64,000 bases of DNA, taken from Sepiola atlantica. Lineage: Eukaryota > Mollusca > Cephalopoda > Sepiida > Sepiolidae. This document shows positions 20,153 through 32,275 of this stretch, piece after piece. The notes beneath the pieces are model-generated. The model did not search any database, had not been told where the DNA came from, and saw only the letters and a program-made list of their open reading frames with translations. Within the stretch, counting starts at the first letter, position 1. Every line of letters begins with the position of its first letter. Location: contig OY744529.1 in NCBI GenBank assembly GCA_963556195.1, positions 58,325,080 to 58,389,079 on the forward strand, given 5' to 3'. Made by a program: the position numbers and the translations under genes.

Positions 20153-21750
20153 CTACCTGTGTATGTGCGTGTAATGGTCTCCGGGGAAGAATGAGTTTCT
20201 TCTGGCCTGGTTGATTGTGAGAGAGTAACCTGGACAAAGTTTGGGTAGTTTAGTGGTGTCGGGTGATGTTCGGTACTTGGGTGACGTCATTACACTCACT
20301 CTGGTTTGCGGTACTGGTGTATTAGGTGTATGGGAATCCCAAACTATTAGTATATGGGATTCAGGCAAGGCACTGGGAATGGGGACTGGAATTGCGGGTG
20401 TTTCAAGTTTTCTGAGGAATCTGCGATTTCGCAGAGTGATTCTGCCTGACCCATCAACCCTGATCGGATACTGACAGTTAGGGAGAATTTTGACAACTCG
20501 GCCTATTGTGTCCCATTGACGATTATTTGAGACCCTTTCCCCTTCTCGGCATGGGCATACAATATGCGCTGTGCGATTGTACTGCTCTGTTAAGTGAACG
20601 TTGCATTGAAATAGGCTTATATTACGGTCCAAGCTGCAGCCTAACCATTTTTCATATGGTTTATATAGTGCAGGTTGGGATGGTATGAAGTCACAATGTT
20701 GTGGTGGAGCAAGAATTGTGCCGGAGATAGACCAATGCCTTGAAAAATAGGAGTTTTGAAATATTGTGGGATGGCTTAAGTGATACTGTCATTATCCAAT
20801 GAGACCTGAGGACCGGTATTGCCATGAATATCCTCTTTACTGTTTTTACAGCAAGCTCTGCTTGGCCATTAGATTGAGGGTATGTCACTGAGGACTGTCT
20901 GTGCTTCACACACCATGATTTGAACTGCTAAAATATATTAAAATTAAAAGGTGGGTCATCATCACTGCTTAGTTCTTCTGGGGTGTCATATGTGTGAAAT
21001 AGTTTCTGTTGAAATGATTAACTTTGAAATTTTAGAATTAGCCAACATGATTGTACTACCATAAATAAGGTTTTTTAAAACTGAAAATTTGGATTTTTAA
21101 AAAAAATAATTTAATAAATATTTCATTTATTTGAAAAATCTTGCGTCATGTTGGCTGATTCTAAAATTTCAAAGTTTATCATTTCAACGGCGTAGATCTC
21201 ATTATTGTACACACGCGTTTAAGCACGTTTCATTACAGATCGGACATTAAAAAAAATAGCCTCTTCAATAGCACCAGAAGATCATCGATTTTTGGCTATG
21301 CCATAAGACTTCGACTATGAAAAAAAAAAGAAAAAAAGAGAAAATATTGATTGTACTACCATGAATAAGGTTTTTTAAAACCAAAAATTTGGATTAAAAA
21401 AAAAATGATTTAATAAATATTTCATTTATTTGACAAAATCTTGCGTCATGTTAGCTGATTTTAAAATTTCAAAGTTTAAATATATATTAGTTTTGAGATG
21501 ATGGCATGACCTAGTTTTAGATGATACAAAATAATCCAACCAATGAGTCTATTATCACAGACAAGTTATGCAATGTGTCCGACGTAGAAAAAATCAATCA
21601 CTATCTGCTGGAAAGGCCAATCTGGGGCCAGGGTTAATGCGAGTGGTTCATGTAGCTGACTTGAGGTGATGCTTGTGCATACGAGGCCATTCGTTCTGCA
21701 GTTACATATAGATGAATTCATACCAGGCCAATATACAGTTATTGGCATGG
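20153..21750 (-). pseudogene. Gypsy integrase remnant
   Basis: Parts read 3' to 5' along the window. The HHCC zinc-finger tail (VYWPGMNSSI, then two Cys in NCRTNGLVC) is at about 21740-21670. LTLAPDWPFQQIVIDFF, with the first catalytic Asp, is near 21640-21600. The second Asp lies in EELSSDDDPPF near 20985-20955, and the catalytic Glu in YPQSNGQAELAVKTVKRI near 20880-20835. The C-terminal domain, with QYPIRVDGSGRITLRNRRFL, is near 20470-20410. All three DDE residues can be traced, but the first and second Asp are separated by an inserted foldback element and the frame is broken. Confidence 0.82.
21006..21480. mobile_element. Foldback element inserted in the integrase
   Basis: Bases 21006-21050 and 21146-21190 are near-perfect inverted repeats (TCATGTTGGCTRATTCTAAA then ATTTCAAAGTT). 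A direct copy of 21050-21180 follows at 21348-21478, starting GATTGTACTACCATRAATAA. The block sits exactly between the sequence for the first and second catalytic Asp of the Gypsy integrase, so it is a later insertion. No coding capacity. Confidence 0.65.
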
Positions 21751-21899
21751 GATTTCATGCAAAGCACGCCCTAGTGGGCTGAGTACAAATAGCATAGTAC
21801 TTTTCCTTTGAGAGATTTTAGCACCATGATTCTCTTATCCATCAGTGTTAAGCCCCCGTTATTACGGAGTCGATGTCATACCTCCCAGAAATCACGGAC

Positions 21900-23330
21900 T
21901 TCCGCTTCAGTTAGAGAACATTTACATGAAAATCCTTGTTGTATCATGTTGATCAGTTATGTAATACAGATCATTTTGGCCTGCAGCATATATGTGATCA
22001 GCTGACAGGATTGTATCATTATCCCTATAATCAGTCATGGCTTGATGGGATGCTAATTCCATCATGGCATCTCTTTTGTCCGAGAGATGAATGTCTTTGG
22101 ATGAAGAGTGTTTGGAGAATAGGGGCGTAAGTGCATCCATTGTGGAGACTGGATTGCGGGAGATGGCATTAGAACTCTTGTACAACTTGTCTAGGTAGTG
22201 ATGGATCATAAGAAAATGCTTGAGAGATTTCTCTTTAAGCTTGAAGAGGCATGGGTTATGTATCTTGCTAAGGTCCCTGTCACCAAATACTTCTAAGGTG
22301 GTCTATTACTACTATTACATTAGGACAGCCCATAATGAATAAAACGGCATTAATATACTGCCCGGGCAATTGGTGCTGCTTCTGCTTCAATAGGTGCGTA
22401 TGGGCACTCTGCATCAGTGCAAAATCTGCTGCCTGCAAATACGGTGTGCCAACCCTTAGGACAACATACCAGTGCTTTCTTGGTAGAATATGTACAGTTA
22501 TTCTGTAATAGCAGGAAACCTTAAGGCAGAGCTCTGTTAATATCAAAGGTTGTAAAATCCTTATTTACCAAATCCACAATGATTTGCTTGGATTGGAAAA
22601 AATTGCAAATGGGCTACTTCTGATGATGTTATTTGAAGGCCCCCAAAACTGAACCACATCTTGGTAAAATTGAAATTTATTTTTGTTATGGACAATTGCG
22701 TTTTCTGCAGAAAGTAATAGGTAGTCAAATGTATGGTAGAAGGCATCTCCTATACTGTTGTCAAACAGTTGCATATCATCAACGACTTTAACTTTGCAAG
22801 AAATGTATTTCATGATCTCAGCATATCTACGTGTATAGGCATTGACGGAGCCTAAGTATCCCAGAGGCATCTGAAGATACATGGAGTAGAGCAATTTCAT
22901 GTAAGTGGCTGAGATTACTCATCTAGAGGGATTGGGTGATAACCAACCATTGCATCCAAGATGGTATTCTTTGGGTTGGCTGGTATCTGTAATGCCAATT
23001 GGAATGGTGAGCTAGTGTGGTGTGTCTCTCGTTTGCATTGGGAGTTTAAATGCTGATAGTCCACTATTCTCGGTTTTCCATCATTTTTCGCAATGATTAC
23101 CATAGTGCTACACCAATCGGTAGGAGTACCAACGGGCACTGGGGTAAGAATGCCTCTTTTGACATCATTCCAAAGGGGGTTATACTTACTCCTTGAAATG
23201 ATAAGGCACAGGAATTGGGTTATTACTGGCTTTAGCAACTGCTCTCTCTTTAAAGTGAATATGAGTGGCAGGGCCATACATAGATTGGAATACCCCACCA
23301 TTTTTTATGCTGTTTTGACAAAATGATCTA
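21900..23330 (-). pseudogene. Gypsy reverse transcriptase and RNase H remnant
   Basis: The N-terminal part reads GILTPVPVGTPTDWCSTMVI and then a DYQHLNSQCKRETHHTSSPF block (about 23190-22990). Next comes YLQMPLGYLGSVNAYTRRY, then KVKVVDDMQLFDNS with the catalytic Asp pair (near 22780). NKNKFQFYQDVVQFWG and an RNase H/tether portion with AVLFIMGCPNVIVVIDH follow, to about 22280. A connection segment continues to about 21920. The order and spacing match Ty3/Gypsy pol. Frames change at least four times, so no functional protein can be made. Confidence 0.82.
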
Positions 23331-23446
23331 GGAGCCAATCCTTAAGCCTGCCAATGTTTTCTTCGTTGAGAGAAAAGGAATGCTTTTTGGGCAACTTGGC
23401 AATTGATTCCTGCACTCGATGTGTTGTATTGCAATATTTAGCAATT

Positions 23447-23860
23447 CAGGGAATTTTATTTACTGGTGTCTAATGACTATTGATCAAATTTAATGCAAAT
23501 CTGAAATATTTGAATTTTAAAATGGGTTGTTGTACTCATATTATGCCCCCTAAAACCTGTTAAAATACTCCAAAGAAACTAAAATTTTGAAGAATATTTA
23601 TTAATTTAGGTTTAATATCTATTGTTAAAATTTCACAAAAGTTGGAGGGATCTGAATTTTCAAAAAGGGCTTCCACTCCCTTTATATCCAGTTTGCAGAA
23701 ACTAAATTAATCAAAATACAGCACATATTACGACCTTTTACGCTGAGTTGTGTTCCAAAATTCATAATGATCGATTAATTAGTTTAGGAGTGAATCCTGT
23801 ACATACAAATATATAAACATATATACATACCTAACTTTATATAAACAGAAATTGGTATTG
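23447..23860 (+). repeat. Interspersed repeat R1
   Basis: Matches the copies at 49040 and 61045 over most of its length, including GAATATTTATTAATTTAGGT and TTCCAAAATTCATAATGATC, and ends in GAGTGAATCCTGTACATACA. It abuts the broken 5' end of the minus-strand Gypsy element. Confidence 0.75.
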
Positions 23861-24330
23861 TGATGGTGTTGAACAATCAAAAAAGGGTTGATATTCCATA
23901 AAAACAGACAAACCAAATTAAATCAAAGCAACAAACTATATTTGTGAGGTCTGTTTCGAGATTCAGTTGAAAAAAAAATCTCTACACAATGATAAAATAT
24001 CTTTTCTCAACTAAAATCTAAAGGAATTCAATGGTGGTATTAATTTATGGCAATATGGGGTTCAAGACTGGGAGCAGGAGTAAACAGAGGATCCTCACTT
24101 TTTACCGAGCAATGCTAGTATTCTATTGAATATTAATAATTATGAAACTACAGACGATTCAGAGAACATTGAACCCTTTTGCATGTACAAGCTGGATTCG
24201 ATATGATTTTTACTCCTCATCATTCAGAAAATTACAAGTAGTTTTGTCAAACAAGTAAATATTCCAGGTTAGAATTTGTTACAAAAAAATTTTTTTCTAT
24301 GTAACAATAATGCAAGAACATTCATGTAGA
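23861..24330. other. No recognisable gene
   Basis: AT-rich spacer without a supported feature. Confidence 0.4.
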
Positions 24331-24339
24331 AAGCTAATA

Positions 24340-24800
24340 TTTGTTTTCTAAACTTTCTAGACTTAATGCAAGGCGAGATTGAGTACCAGTAAGGATCAAA
24401 CCTAACAACGATGACTGGTTCATACAATTTGTACCACTTGGTGCAAAACAACTCATAGCTTGCCTGAATGAGAAGCAAGGCTTTTCATACCAGTCAAGAC
24501 ATTTTGAAGCTAGGTGGCCCGAGGTTCTGTCCAGTTCTTGGATGTCCACCCTCCCAAGCTTTATGTTCTCGCACTTTGAGAAGAGGTTAGTTTATTGCTA
24601 ATCGCCTGAGAAGCACCAAGTGGGGAATGCCGATGGGGCTGCTCAAGCATTTTTTGTGGGCCAGAGTGCATTTCTGTTTCTGTGCTGGCTTCTTGATCCC
24701 CACCTTCCGACCTTGTGACACATCTTTCTGTGGTGGGAGGGAGGGAAATACTAGCTTGCTTGAACAGTTTGAAGATCAAAAACAATGTTCAAGGCAGGCC
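24340..24800 (-). repeat. Diverged copy of the 328-bp unit, minus
   Basis: The minus strand carries GAGCAGCCCCATCGGCATTC then CCCACTTGGTGCTTCTCAGG, AGCAATAAACTAAC and GCTTGGGAGGGTGGACATCC, in the same order and spacing as in the array at 17871-18856. It continues past the array unit into ACTGGTATGAAAAGCCTTGC-type sequence not seen there. So the array unit is part of a longer dispersed element. Confidence 0.7.
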
Positions 24801-25134
24801 ATTCAAAATATTTTTTAAATAAAGAGAATCAAAGGTGGAGCCTCCTAAAGTTTTATATAGATTACAAAAAGGATAAGAAATTCAAGTGGCATTCAAAGCA
24901 AAGCTCTTGAAATGTTAAAAGCTCTGCTGCCGGCCTAAGAAATCTTCCATGAGTAATAATCTATACATCTAACATATAAAGTTAACGTGTCAGATTTTCA
25001 AAGTAAGGTCCAAATAGCATAAACTGACAAATCAAACTTTGCTTCTAACTAGCCAATTTACATTTGTTGTTGTTGTACTATGTTATTGACAATATAATAA
25101 CATAATTACTATTTAAAAAAATATTTTTAGTACA
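24801..25134. other. No recognisable gene
   Basis: AT-rich, nothing supported. Confidence 0.4.
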
Positions 25135-25325
25135 TTCACCACAGGCTTGTGGAACTCTCTTCCTGCTGACTGTTTTCCTCCTACCTATAACCTTGGTCTT
25201 TTCAAGACTAAGGCCAATAGGCATCGTCTGTCTTTGTGATAACCATATTTGTCCTTGTTAGCTCCTTACATTAAGTGACTGCATGCCTTGTCTGGAGTGA
25301 TTTCCATAAAAAATTTAAAAAATTA
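25135..25325 (+). pseudogene. LINE ORF2 C-terminus remnant
   Basis: A TGLWNSLPADCFPPTYNLGL block followed by FKTKANRHRLSL and a stop is the conserved C-terminal end of many CR1/Jockey-group reverse transcriptases. The following 3' untranslated text (ATGCCTTGTCTGGAGTGATT then an A-rich tail) resembles the unit of the satellite at 46339. Only this 3' end is present, as expected for 5'-truncated LINE copies. Confidence 0.72.
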
Positions 25326-25785
25326 CTTATTCTAGCTCAGACGATTACTAATCTCTCTCTATACAAAACTCAATGTGTATATGTGTGTGCCCTATAGAAA
25401 AAAGGTTAGAGAATCTTGATAAAATTAAAAAGTGTATTCTTATGCAAAATTAATCGAGGAAGTATGGCAGTATTCCTGAATCTCTAAATGCACCGTAAAG
25501 GGGGCTAGAAGGCAGATTTCTTCAGGAGGGGTGGGGGTCGAGTTTTCTAGTCATTTTTCATCAAATGTCTATGTAATTATGTAATAATTTGAAATTGCTG
25601 AGTCATTACTTCCGGGAATAACTTTTTATTTTACTTAACGTTTCTTAATGTTATTTCTTTTTAAATGGAGAGGGGGTGGTTAAGAAACTCAAAAGGGTAG
25701 TTTTAGTAGTGCTCTGGAGGCATCCATAATTTTATTTAGGTGGTTTCAGTAGCGCTCTAAACGTGAACAATAGGTGGTATAGTAA
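25326..25785. other. No recognisable gene
   Basis: AT-rich, nothing supported. Confidence 0.4.
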
Positions 25786-26120
25786 TCCAAAAGTGCTCAA
25801 CATCCTAGATAGAGCAGGTGTGTTTAAATGCAGCATTGTCAGGGAGAATGAACTTCTCTGTCTTTTGTTAACTCGGTTTTGCCTGGGATATTTGTAAGTG
25901 GAATAAGTTAATCTAAAGTGCTCAATATCCAAGATAGAGCAGATGTGTTTACTTGATGTTGCCAGAAAGTCATCAATATCCTAGATAGAGCAATCCTACA
26001 TAGAACAGGTGTTTTTAAGCGCCATGTCGCGCAGGGAAAGATTTTTACTGTATTTTTTTTTTTTTATAAATACCCTGTGTTGCGAGTCAGTGCTCAATAT
26101 CCTAGATAGTGCAGGTGTGT
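25786..26120 (+). repeat. Spaced repeats of a 35-bp block
   Basis: GTGCTCAATATCCTAGATAG then AGCAGGTGTGTTTAA occurs with variations near 25794, 25918, 25970 and 26090, and once more at 26920, beyond the pyrimidine-rich tract. The first two are 124 bp apart. It looks like a decayed long-period tandem repeat split by the tract at 26140-26880. Confidence 0.7.
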
Positions 26121-26139
26121 GCAACAATGTGGTATTTAT

Positions 26140-26880
26140 TTTTCCATTCATTTTTTTCATTTATTTTTCATTTATTCGTTACTTTTAATTCATTTTTTTC
26201 ATTTATTTTTCCATTCATTTTTTATATTCATTTTTTCATTCACTGATTTTCATTTATTTTTCCATTCATTCTTTTCATTCATTTTTTTTTCATTTCCTAT
26301 TTTTGATTCATTTTTTTCCATTCAATTTTCATTTAGTTTTTATTCAATTTTTATTCATTTTTTTATTCATTTTTTTAAATTCTATATTTCATTCAATTTT
26401 TTTTCATTCTTTATTTCATTCATTTTTTTATTCACTTTTTTCTTTCATTTTTTCCTTCATTTTCTATTATTAATATTTTCATTCATTTTTTTATTCACTT
26501 ACTTTTAATTTATTATTTTCATTTATTATTTTTCATTCATTTAAAAAAAAAATTTGTTTGATTCCTTTTTTCATTTACTTTTCTAATTTAATCTTTTTCA
26601 TTGATATTTTCATTTTTTCATCATCTTTTCATTCATTTTTTTTCATCCCTTTTTTTTTCATTCATTTTTTCAACTCTTTTTTTTCTCACTTTTTCCTTCA
26701 ATATATGTGATTCATTTTTTGTAATTAATTTTTTCATTTATTTTTTTATTCATTTGTTTTTTATTAATTTTTGTTCATTAATTTTTCATTCAATTTCTTG
26801 CATTCACTCTTTTCATTTCTTTGTTCAATCATATTTTCATTCATTTTTTTTTCAATCATTTTTTCATTCCAATGAATATT
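26140..26880 (+). repeat. TTTTTCATTCATT-rich tract
   Basis: About 740 bases on the plus strand with almost no G, built from variable TTTTTCATTCATTT units. Two open frames of 129 and 95 codons (Phe, Ser, His, Ile only) come from this composition and are not genes. Confidence 0.9.
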
Positions 26881-26904
26881 CTGAATAGAGCATGTAGTAA
26901 CCCA

Positions 26905-26960
26905 AAATTGCTCATTATAGTGCTCAATATCTTAGATAGAGCAGGTGTGTTTAAACGTAG
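26905..26960 (+). repeat. Fifth copy of the 35-bp block
   Basis: TATAGTGCTCAATATCTTAG then ATAGAGCAGGTGTGTTTAA, matching the copies before the pyrimidine-rich tract. Confidence 0.7.
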
Positions 26961-27890
26961 TGTTGCCCAAGATAAAGTATTTCTCTGCTTTTTTTTATAA
27001 TGTTGCATACCCCGGGCACTATAATACACTATGGACTATTGAATTCATCAACATCACGTATATTCTTAATATGTTGAAATGGGCATAGGAATTAAGAATT
27101 GACCGTGACCATTTGTTCTTCTCGACATTGATTTACTTTCTTTTATTTTGTTTAGCCCGTTCGTATGAAATATTTGTAAGCAATCACCTAGCAATAAAAT
27201 ATCAGCAAGGGAGATAATTCATATTTTAGATTAAATGATAAAATAAGAGTTGTCTACTTTTAGTTTAAAAATGTGCAAACAAATAAAAATTAAAAACTAA
27301 AGTGGCTTCATTGCATCCTGAGCAACGCCGAAACAGTAAAGCTAATACTATATATTATTTATAGGGATTTCATATTCATGGCAGATGCTCGATTGAGCTT
27401 TAATCCCTGCCCTCCCCTCCCTGGAAAACATTCACAGCAAGAACTCGTACAGCTACAACTACAGCAGAGAACTTGCCTTTTTCTTTCTCTGTACTACAAA
27501 ACAAACAGAAGTTCCATGAACAAAGTTTCTTTCAAGTCTAATGTAAACAAATATTTGTGAAACTTGGAAAATCAAGTCTTCTTAAGTAATCTTCTACCCA
27601 TTCCACCCACTGTTTCCAATCCTCTCGTGACAGCAATCATCATCCAAGCAACAATCCGTTTAACCCTTATCCTCGAGTGACCCCACAGGCCTTGATAAGC
27701 AGTAACTACTCAGTACAAAAAGAAAGGTATGTTTCTGAAAGAATTGCAAACTTATCCTCTTTCTATTTTTGTTAATAAAGTGATCCCAAGTAATACGACA
27801 CAGACATGACCTAAAGTATAATTTTTGCGAAGCTGCAACAAATATGGCAGAGACCAATTTTATATTACGTTTCGTAATTACTTAACATTT
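26961..27890. other. No recognisable gene
   Basis: AT-rich to mixed composition. The 60-codon frame at 27378 has no recognisable motif. Confidence 0.4.
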
Positions 27891-27894
27891 CTAC

Positions 27895-28040
27895 TTGATC
27901 ATGACTAACGGAACGAGAACAATCTACCCGGGTGGATTAAATAAAGAGTTCAGTTCGAAATTTCATACAGATTCCCGAGTTCTATAAGACATACCTGAAG
28001 AAAGTTTGTGGTTACAGCAGCCGAATCGTGGTGAGAATAA
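27895..28040 (+). mobile_element. LTR-end-like sequence
   Basis: CTACCCGGGTGGATTAAATAAAGAGTTCAG carries a poly(A)-type AATAAA signal and is followed by TTTGTGGTTACAGCAGCCGA-type sequence, like the end of an LTR running into a primer-binding region. There is no partner LTR or internal coding sequence. Weak. Confidence 0.22.
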
Positions 28041-28509
28041 CATTCAACGTGAGAATAGTAGTCTAAATAATCCAAATAATATTAATTTTCTATTTCTTCT
28101 AGATACAAAACGGTAGTCAAAGCAAAAACATAGAATTGTTAGATTAATAAGAGAAGGTAAAATAATGTTTAAAACATACACTAAAAGAAACGATCAATGA
28201 ATATTTTCTATCCAATCAATTAGCAGTGTAAAACAAAGTATCATTTTGATCGTAACGTATTTCCACACATACATTAATCAATAAAACAGGTGATGCACTA
28301 ACTATAGTATCTCCCATATTCTTGAGTGCAATGCATTAAGTGCATTTTATCTTGTAGTGAATGTCTTTGTGGAGAAAGTATTGTTTCATCTGATAATTCT
28401 TTAAAAAATATCCTCTGGCCCAAACATTCTTATTCTAGTCTGTAGTAAAGGCTGATTGGAAAGTAACTCATTATTAAGTACTCATAATTTATTACTAAAA
28501 TATAATTAC
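28041..28509. other. No recognisable gene
   Basis: AT-rich, nothing supported. Confidence 0.4.
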
Positions 28510-28708
28510 ACACTTATTGATGGCTAATTCTAATTGTTAAAATTTCACAAAAATCGAAGGTATCCGAATTTTCACAAAGGACTTCCACTCCCTCTTTACT
28601 CCCTTCACATAAAACTAAATTTAACTAAATATTGCCCACATTATCCACCTTTATGCCTAGCAGCTGTATTCCAAAATTCATAATGATCAGTTGATTAGTT
28701 TCGGAGTG

Positions 28709-28743
<35 letters not shown>

Positions 28744-28790
28744 CATATTACACATACTTAACTTATATATATATAAACTTATTTAGGAAA
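28510..28790 (+). repeat. Interspersed repeat R1 (3' half) with (TA)n
   Basis: Matches the 3' half of R1 (AATTGTTAAAATTTCACAAA, CATAATGATCAGTTGATTAG). Its tail is replaced by a (TA)n tract at 28705-28740. Confidence 0.72.
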
Positions 28791-29095
28791 ATTATACATA
28801 TATTTGTATGAGTTTTTCCATAATTTCCAGTTGTTAAATTATAATTTTTGACAATGTTATAGAAATAAAGCATTTTTCCTATCAAAATTAAAATTATTCT
28901 ATTTTCTAGAATCTCCTCCAGATATTTTCCTAATTTTCAATTTATTTTTTAGATTAATTTAATTATATTATTCCCTATTCTTACTCCCTAATTTTGATTA
29001 GCAACCCTTCATCTTTCACTCATTTTACTGTATTACCGCCTCCATCATTCCCGTGGAGATTGTAATAGCACACACTTTTCAGGATTCACAACCAT
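28791..29095. other. No recognisable gene
   Basis: AT-rich, nothing supported. Confidence 0.4.
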
Positions 29096-29099
29096 TATC

Positions 29100-29156
29100 T
29101 CTACTGCACCTCCCTCTCCCTCCCCCTCCCTCTCCCTCCCCCTCTACCTCTCTCAT
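29100..29156 (+). repeat. CCCTCT-rich pyrimidine tract
   Basis: Consecutive CCCTCC/CCTCTC units, pure pyrimidine on the plus strand. Confidence 0.88.
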
Positions 29157-30340
29157 AAGAATTCTGAAGGTTCTTCTCATCACCGAAAGAATGCAAGGAA
29201 TGTCTAAATTAATAAATGCTGACACACAAAGAGTGAGACCGCATCATTTAACGGCATGACCTGTGGCAGAGCACTTAAATTTGTCTAAAAAGGCACATTG
29301 TTACAATAGGCAGGGTATAACCACTACCTCCCCACTAACAACGTATTTTTACTGACTTATTTTGGTTTATGCATTTTTATAAAGAACTCTTTGAAATACA
29401 TTTTTTCTCAATAATTTAATATCTTCATAAAATTCCAAATTCAATATCATGCAATATACAATGGAATGTGTTTTTCTTGAAGACAATAGATTAATACATA
29501 TATACATAATTCGAAAACCCTGACGACAACAGTGTAATATATGCATATATAAGTACAATAAACTTTCTATGACAATTTTTATTCAATATACTAGAGAACG
29601 ACATCTATCATTATGATTTCAAAAGTTTTTACAAATATATCCATTTTCATTAAAATTATTTGATCAATTTTTTAAATCCAGTATTTTTCTAAATTTTATT
29701 ATCTAACTGAATAAATGTGCAAGTTGAGCCCATCTATTTTATATACTGCTAATGCATATGCGATATCAGCTTCAAGCTTAACTAATTTGCATATTGGTTT
29801 TGAAAAATGATAGTTTATCAATTAACTATTATTTGTTATTGTTTTTTAAATCCAATGATTGTTTTGTTTACATAAATTAAAGAAATAATAAAAGCATTTT
29901 TTGTGTTGTGAAGTAATTCAATAGCGGCTCCTTTTATGTGTATATTAGCTACTCAATCAATACTCATTCTGTCATCATCATCGATAGCAAACAAATTTCC
30001 AGCCTGGATAACTTTTTCGTTTTGGGACTACCATTCACCACCTGGATTGTTTTTTAATCAACCTCTTTGATATCTTTCTTGAAGCTGTTTTAAACTTTAT
30101 GACTATGATGAACTGTATAAGTTTAACAAAAAAGTATTTGATGTTTTATGTATTTTTTATATATATTTTTTTATATATATTCAAAGTTTAATTTTATTAC
30201 CTGCAGTAATGTCATTGCGGTAATAGTCCTCTGAGGAGAAGATTTTCTTTGAAAACTCATGAGTTAAGGACTTTAAAGTACTTTGCTTGAACATTGAAAA
30301 TTTGATTCGCACCTTATTTTATTCTTTCACTTCATCCAGT
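29157..30340. other. No recognisable gene
   Basis: AT-rich. No domain, repeat family or RNA recognised. Confidence 0.42.
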
Positions 30341-30341
30341 G

Positions 30342-30342
<1 letters not shown>

Positions 30343-30397
<55 letters not shown>
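30343..30397. repeat. (TA)n microsatellite
   Basis: Pure TA tract. Confidence 0.95.
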
Positions 30398-30399
<2 letters not shown>

Positions 30400-30452
30400 T
30401 TCTTACGGTCACACAGAAAGTGGGTTGAAAGCTCAATAAGTACTAGAGCTCT

Positions 30453-30453
30453 A

Positions 30454-30518
<65 letters not shown>
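30453..30518. repeat. (AAT)n microsatellite
   Basis: About 21 AAT units. Poly-Leu frames on the minus strand are artefacts of it. Confidence 0.95.
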
Positions 30519-31685
30519 GATGATATAAAATACCAAAATTCTTAAATTAAATGTTGGCTGTGTCAATAGATTTGAAGATTAACTGTTTGTATTTTGGATA
30601 AAGAAAAATATTTGGGGGATAATTATGCATTGTTTTTGTTGGGATGACGGTATTTGTTTGTATTAAATCTGAAGAAACCTAAAACACTAGTTTTAAACAA
30701 AAAAAATTCGAACTCTTTATGAGGTAGAAAATGGAGATTTCTTTTTTAACAAGAGAGAAAGGGGGAAGGGGTATCAGTACATTCACAAATTATCAATGTA
30801 AGACTGAGCTGTCTGGCCACGAAGAGTGTTCATATCAATAGATAGAAGCTTTAGAAAGTCGGTTCTTTATTACTACAAGTTCAAATGAAAATATATTTAC
30901 AAGACAGACACTCTAACATTGCAAGACAGCAGTACTAATGTATCAAGAGAACGAGAAAGGAGAGGACACATAACTCCACCCTGCACACATTGGCAATGTC
31001 ACAAAAATGCTGTGACAAGGACAAAAGGAACAAAATGTCAAAATAACCATGTATAATCCTGAACTGGTCAAGGTTAAAAACAGTGGTTATTTTATTTTTG
31101 TATGTCCGTCCGATCAGGTGAATTTTCTAACAAATTGCCAACGATATCCTTCTACTCTGTGGGTATGTCTGAATATGTCTTCTGCCGCAAATAGATAATT
31201 ATACCACCTCAAGAGAGAAAATTCAGACTCTCATTTCTGACAGTTTATGTATGCCAGCCAATCATTTAGTGAAAATGACAAAGAAAAAAAAAGTTAATTG
31301 ATAATTTATTTTAAGAAAAAGCAGAATTTTTTTCTTTTACTTTGGGGTAAAAAAAAAATTCTGAAATGACCAAAGTCTGAACAGTTGTTGATTAGTTTTG
31401 GGATTCAAGTTATCATTTTCTTTATTGTTAAGTATCGACTACAAAATATGTGTGCAATAATGAAAGTAAGAATTTAGACATCAAGTAGCAAGCACAAATG
31501 ATAATTGCAAGACTATCTAAAATAACCAAGCAGTTTCAATTCATATAATTGTATAGTTTTTTAGTGCAATCTTGTCTGAGGATCTCTGGTCTAGAGAATT
31601 GAACAGAAGCTACTAAAAATTTCCTTTTTTATGTTTGTTCACGCTAAACAAGACATATTACCACTGAAACGTAAGGAGCTAATGT
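30519..31685. other. No recognisable gene
   Basis: AT-rich, no supported feature. A slightly GC-richer stretch at 30800-31030 shows no motif I recognise. Confidence 0.42.
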
Positions 31686-31687
31686 GT

Positions 31688-31905
31688 TAGGGGTCAGATT
31701 TATAGAGGGCAACCTAAGTAGGGAGTTGGGCAGCATTTTGGTATGGTCAGGGAAACTAGGAGCAGGAATGGAATTTTACAGGTAACTGGTTCTAGGAAAG
31801 AAGCTATTAGAGTAGAACATTTTCTGGCATCTAGGAAGTTCTACAGTGATGGGGTGGGATTTTGTTGCTAGTCGAATTTGTCAAAGGGATTTTCGTTGAG
31901 GGGGA
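31688..31905 (-). pseudogene. LINE ORF2 C-terminus remnant, minus
   Basis: The minus strand encodes a CR1/Jockey-group C-terminus: HPITVELPRCQKMFYSNSFF, then PRTSYLWNSIPAPSFP. It is the same region as at 25135 and 46120 but a different copy. It ends near 31690 without a clear tail. Confidence 0.68.
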
Positions 31906-32275
31906 ACAATTGCACTAACTTCATCGGAGCCCATTCGTAGAAGTACTTGTAAAATAAAACAAAAAAAAAGATTCTAAAGTTATGTTATGCAAACAAGTAT
32001 TATTCCAAGTTTTAGTCTTTTTCGCTCAATTTACTTCTCCTTCTAGATCGTAAATTAAAAACAAAACCGCCACCCAAACATACAGCAGCCAAGCAGACAA
32101 GTCAGTGAGTAGACCCCTACACCCCTACACCCCAACACACACATTCATTTCATTATGAAATTAAATTTCACCATGATATTACTTGTTATTTTTCTTTAAA
32201 TTTCAATCTGTTCTTATTTAAACTAGCAAATATATTTTTTAATTCATCTGGAAATCTGAAAAAAAAAACAATTTG
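31906..32275. other. No recognisable gene
   Basis: AT-rich, nothing supported. Confidence 0.4.

Larger units (their letters stand above)
20153..23350 (-). mobile_element. Ty3/Gypsy retrotransposon pol, 5'-truncated, minus
   Basis: Reverse transcriptase, RNase H, integrase zinc finger, integrase core and integrase C-terminal segments appear in Gypsy order from 23350 down to 20153. The element would copy its RNA and integrate the cDNA. The 5' side (gag, protease, 5' LTR) is missing; the sequence passes into an R1 repeat at about 23447. An LTR-like region follows at 19500-20150. A foldback element interrupts the integrase (21006-21480). Multiple stops and frameshifts make it inactive. Its integrase C-terminus resembles that of the remnant at 36846-39650. 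Confidence 0.85.

Noticed and set aside
26119..26888. 129- and 95-codon open frames
   Set aside because: Pure products of the TTTTTCATTCATT tract.
27378..27560. Possible small protein starting MADARLSF
   Set aside because: Sixty codons, no signal, no homologous motif, and no splice or promoter context.
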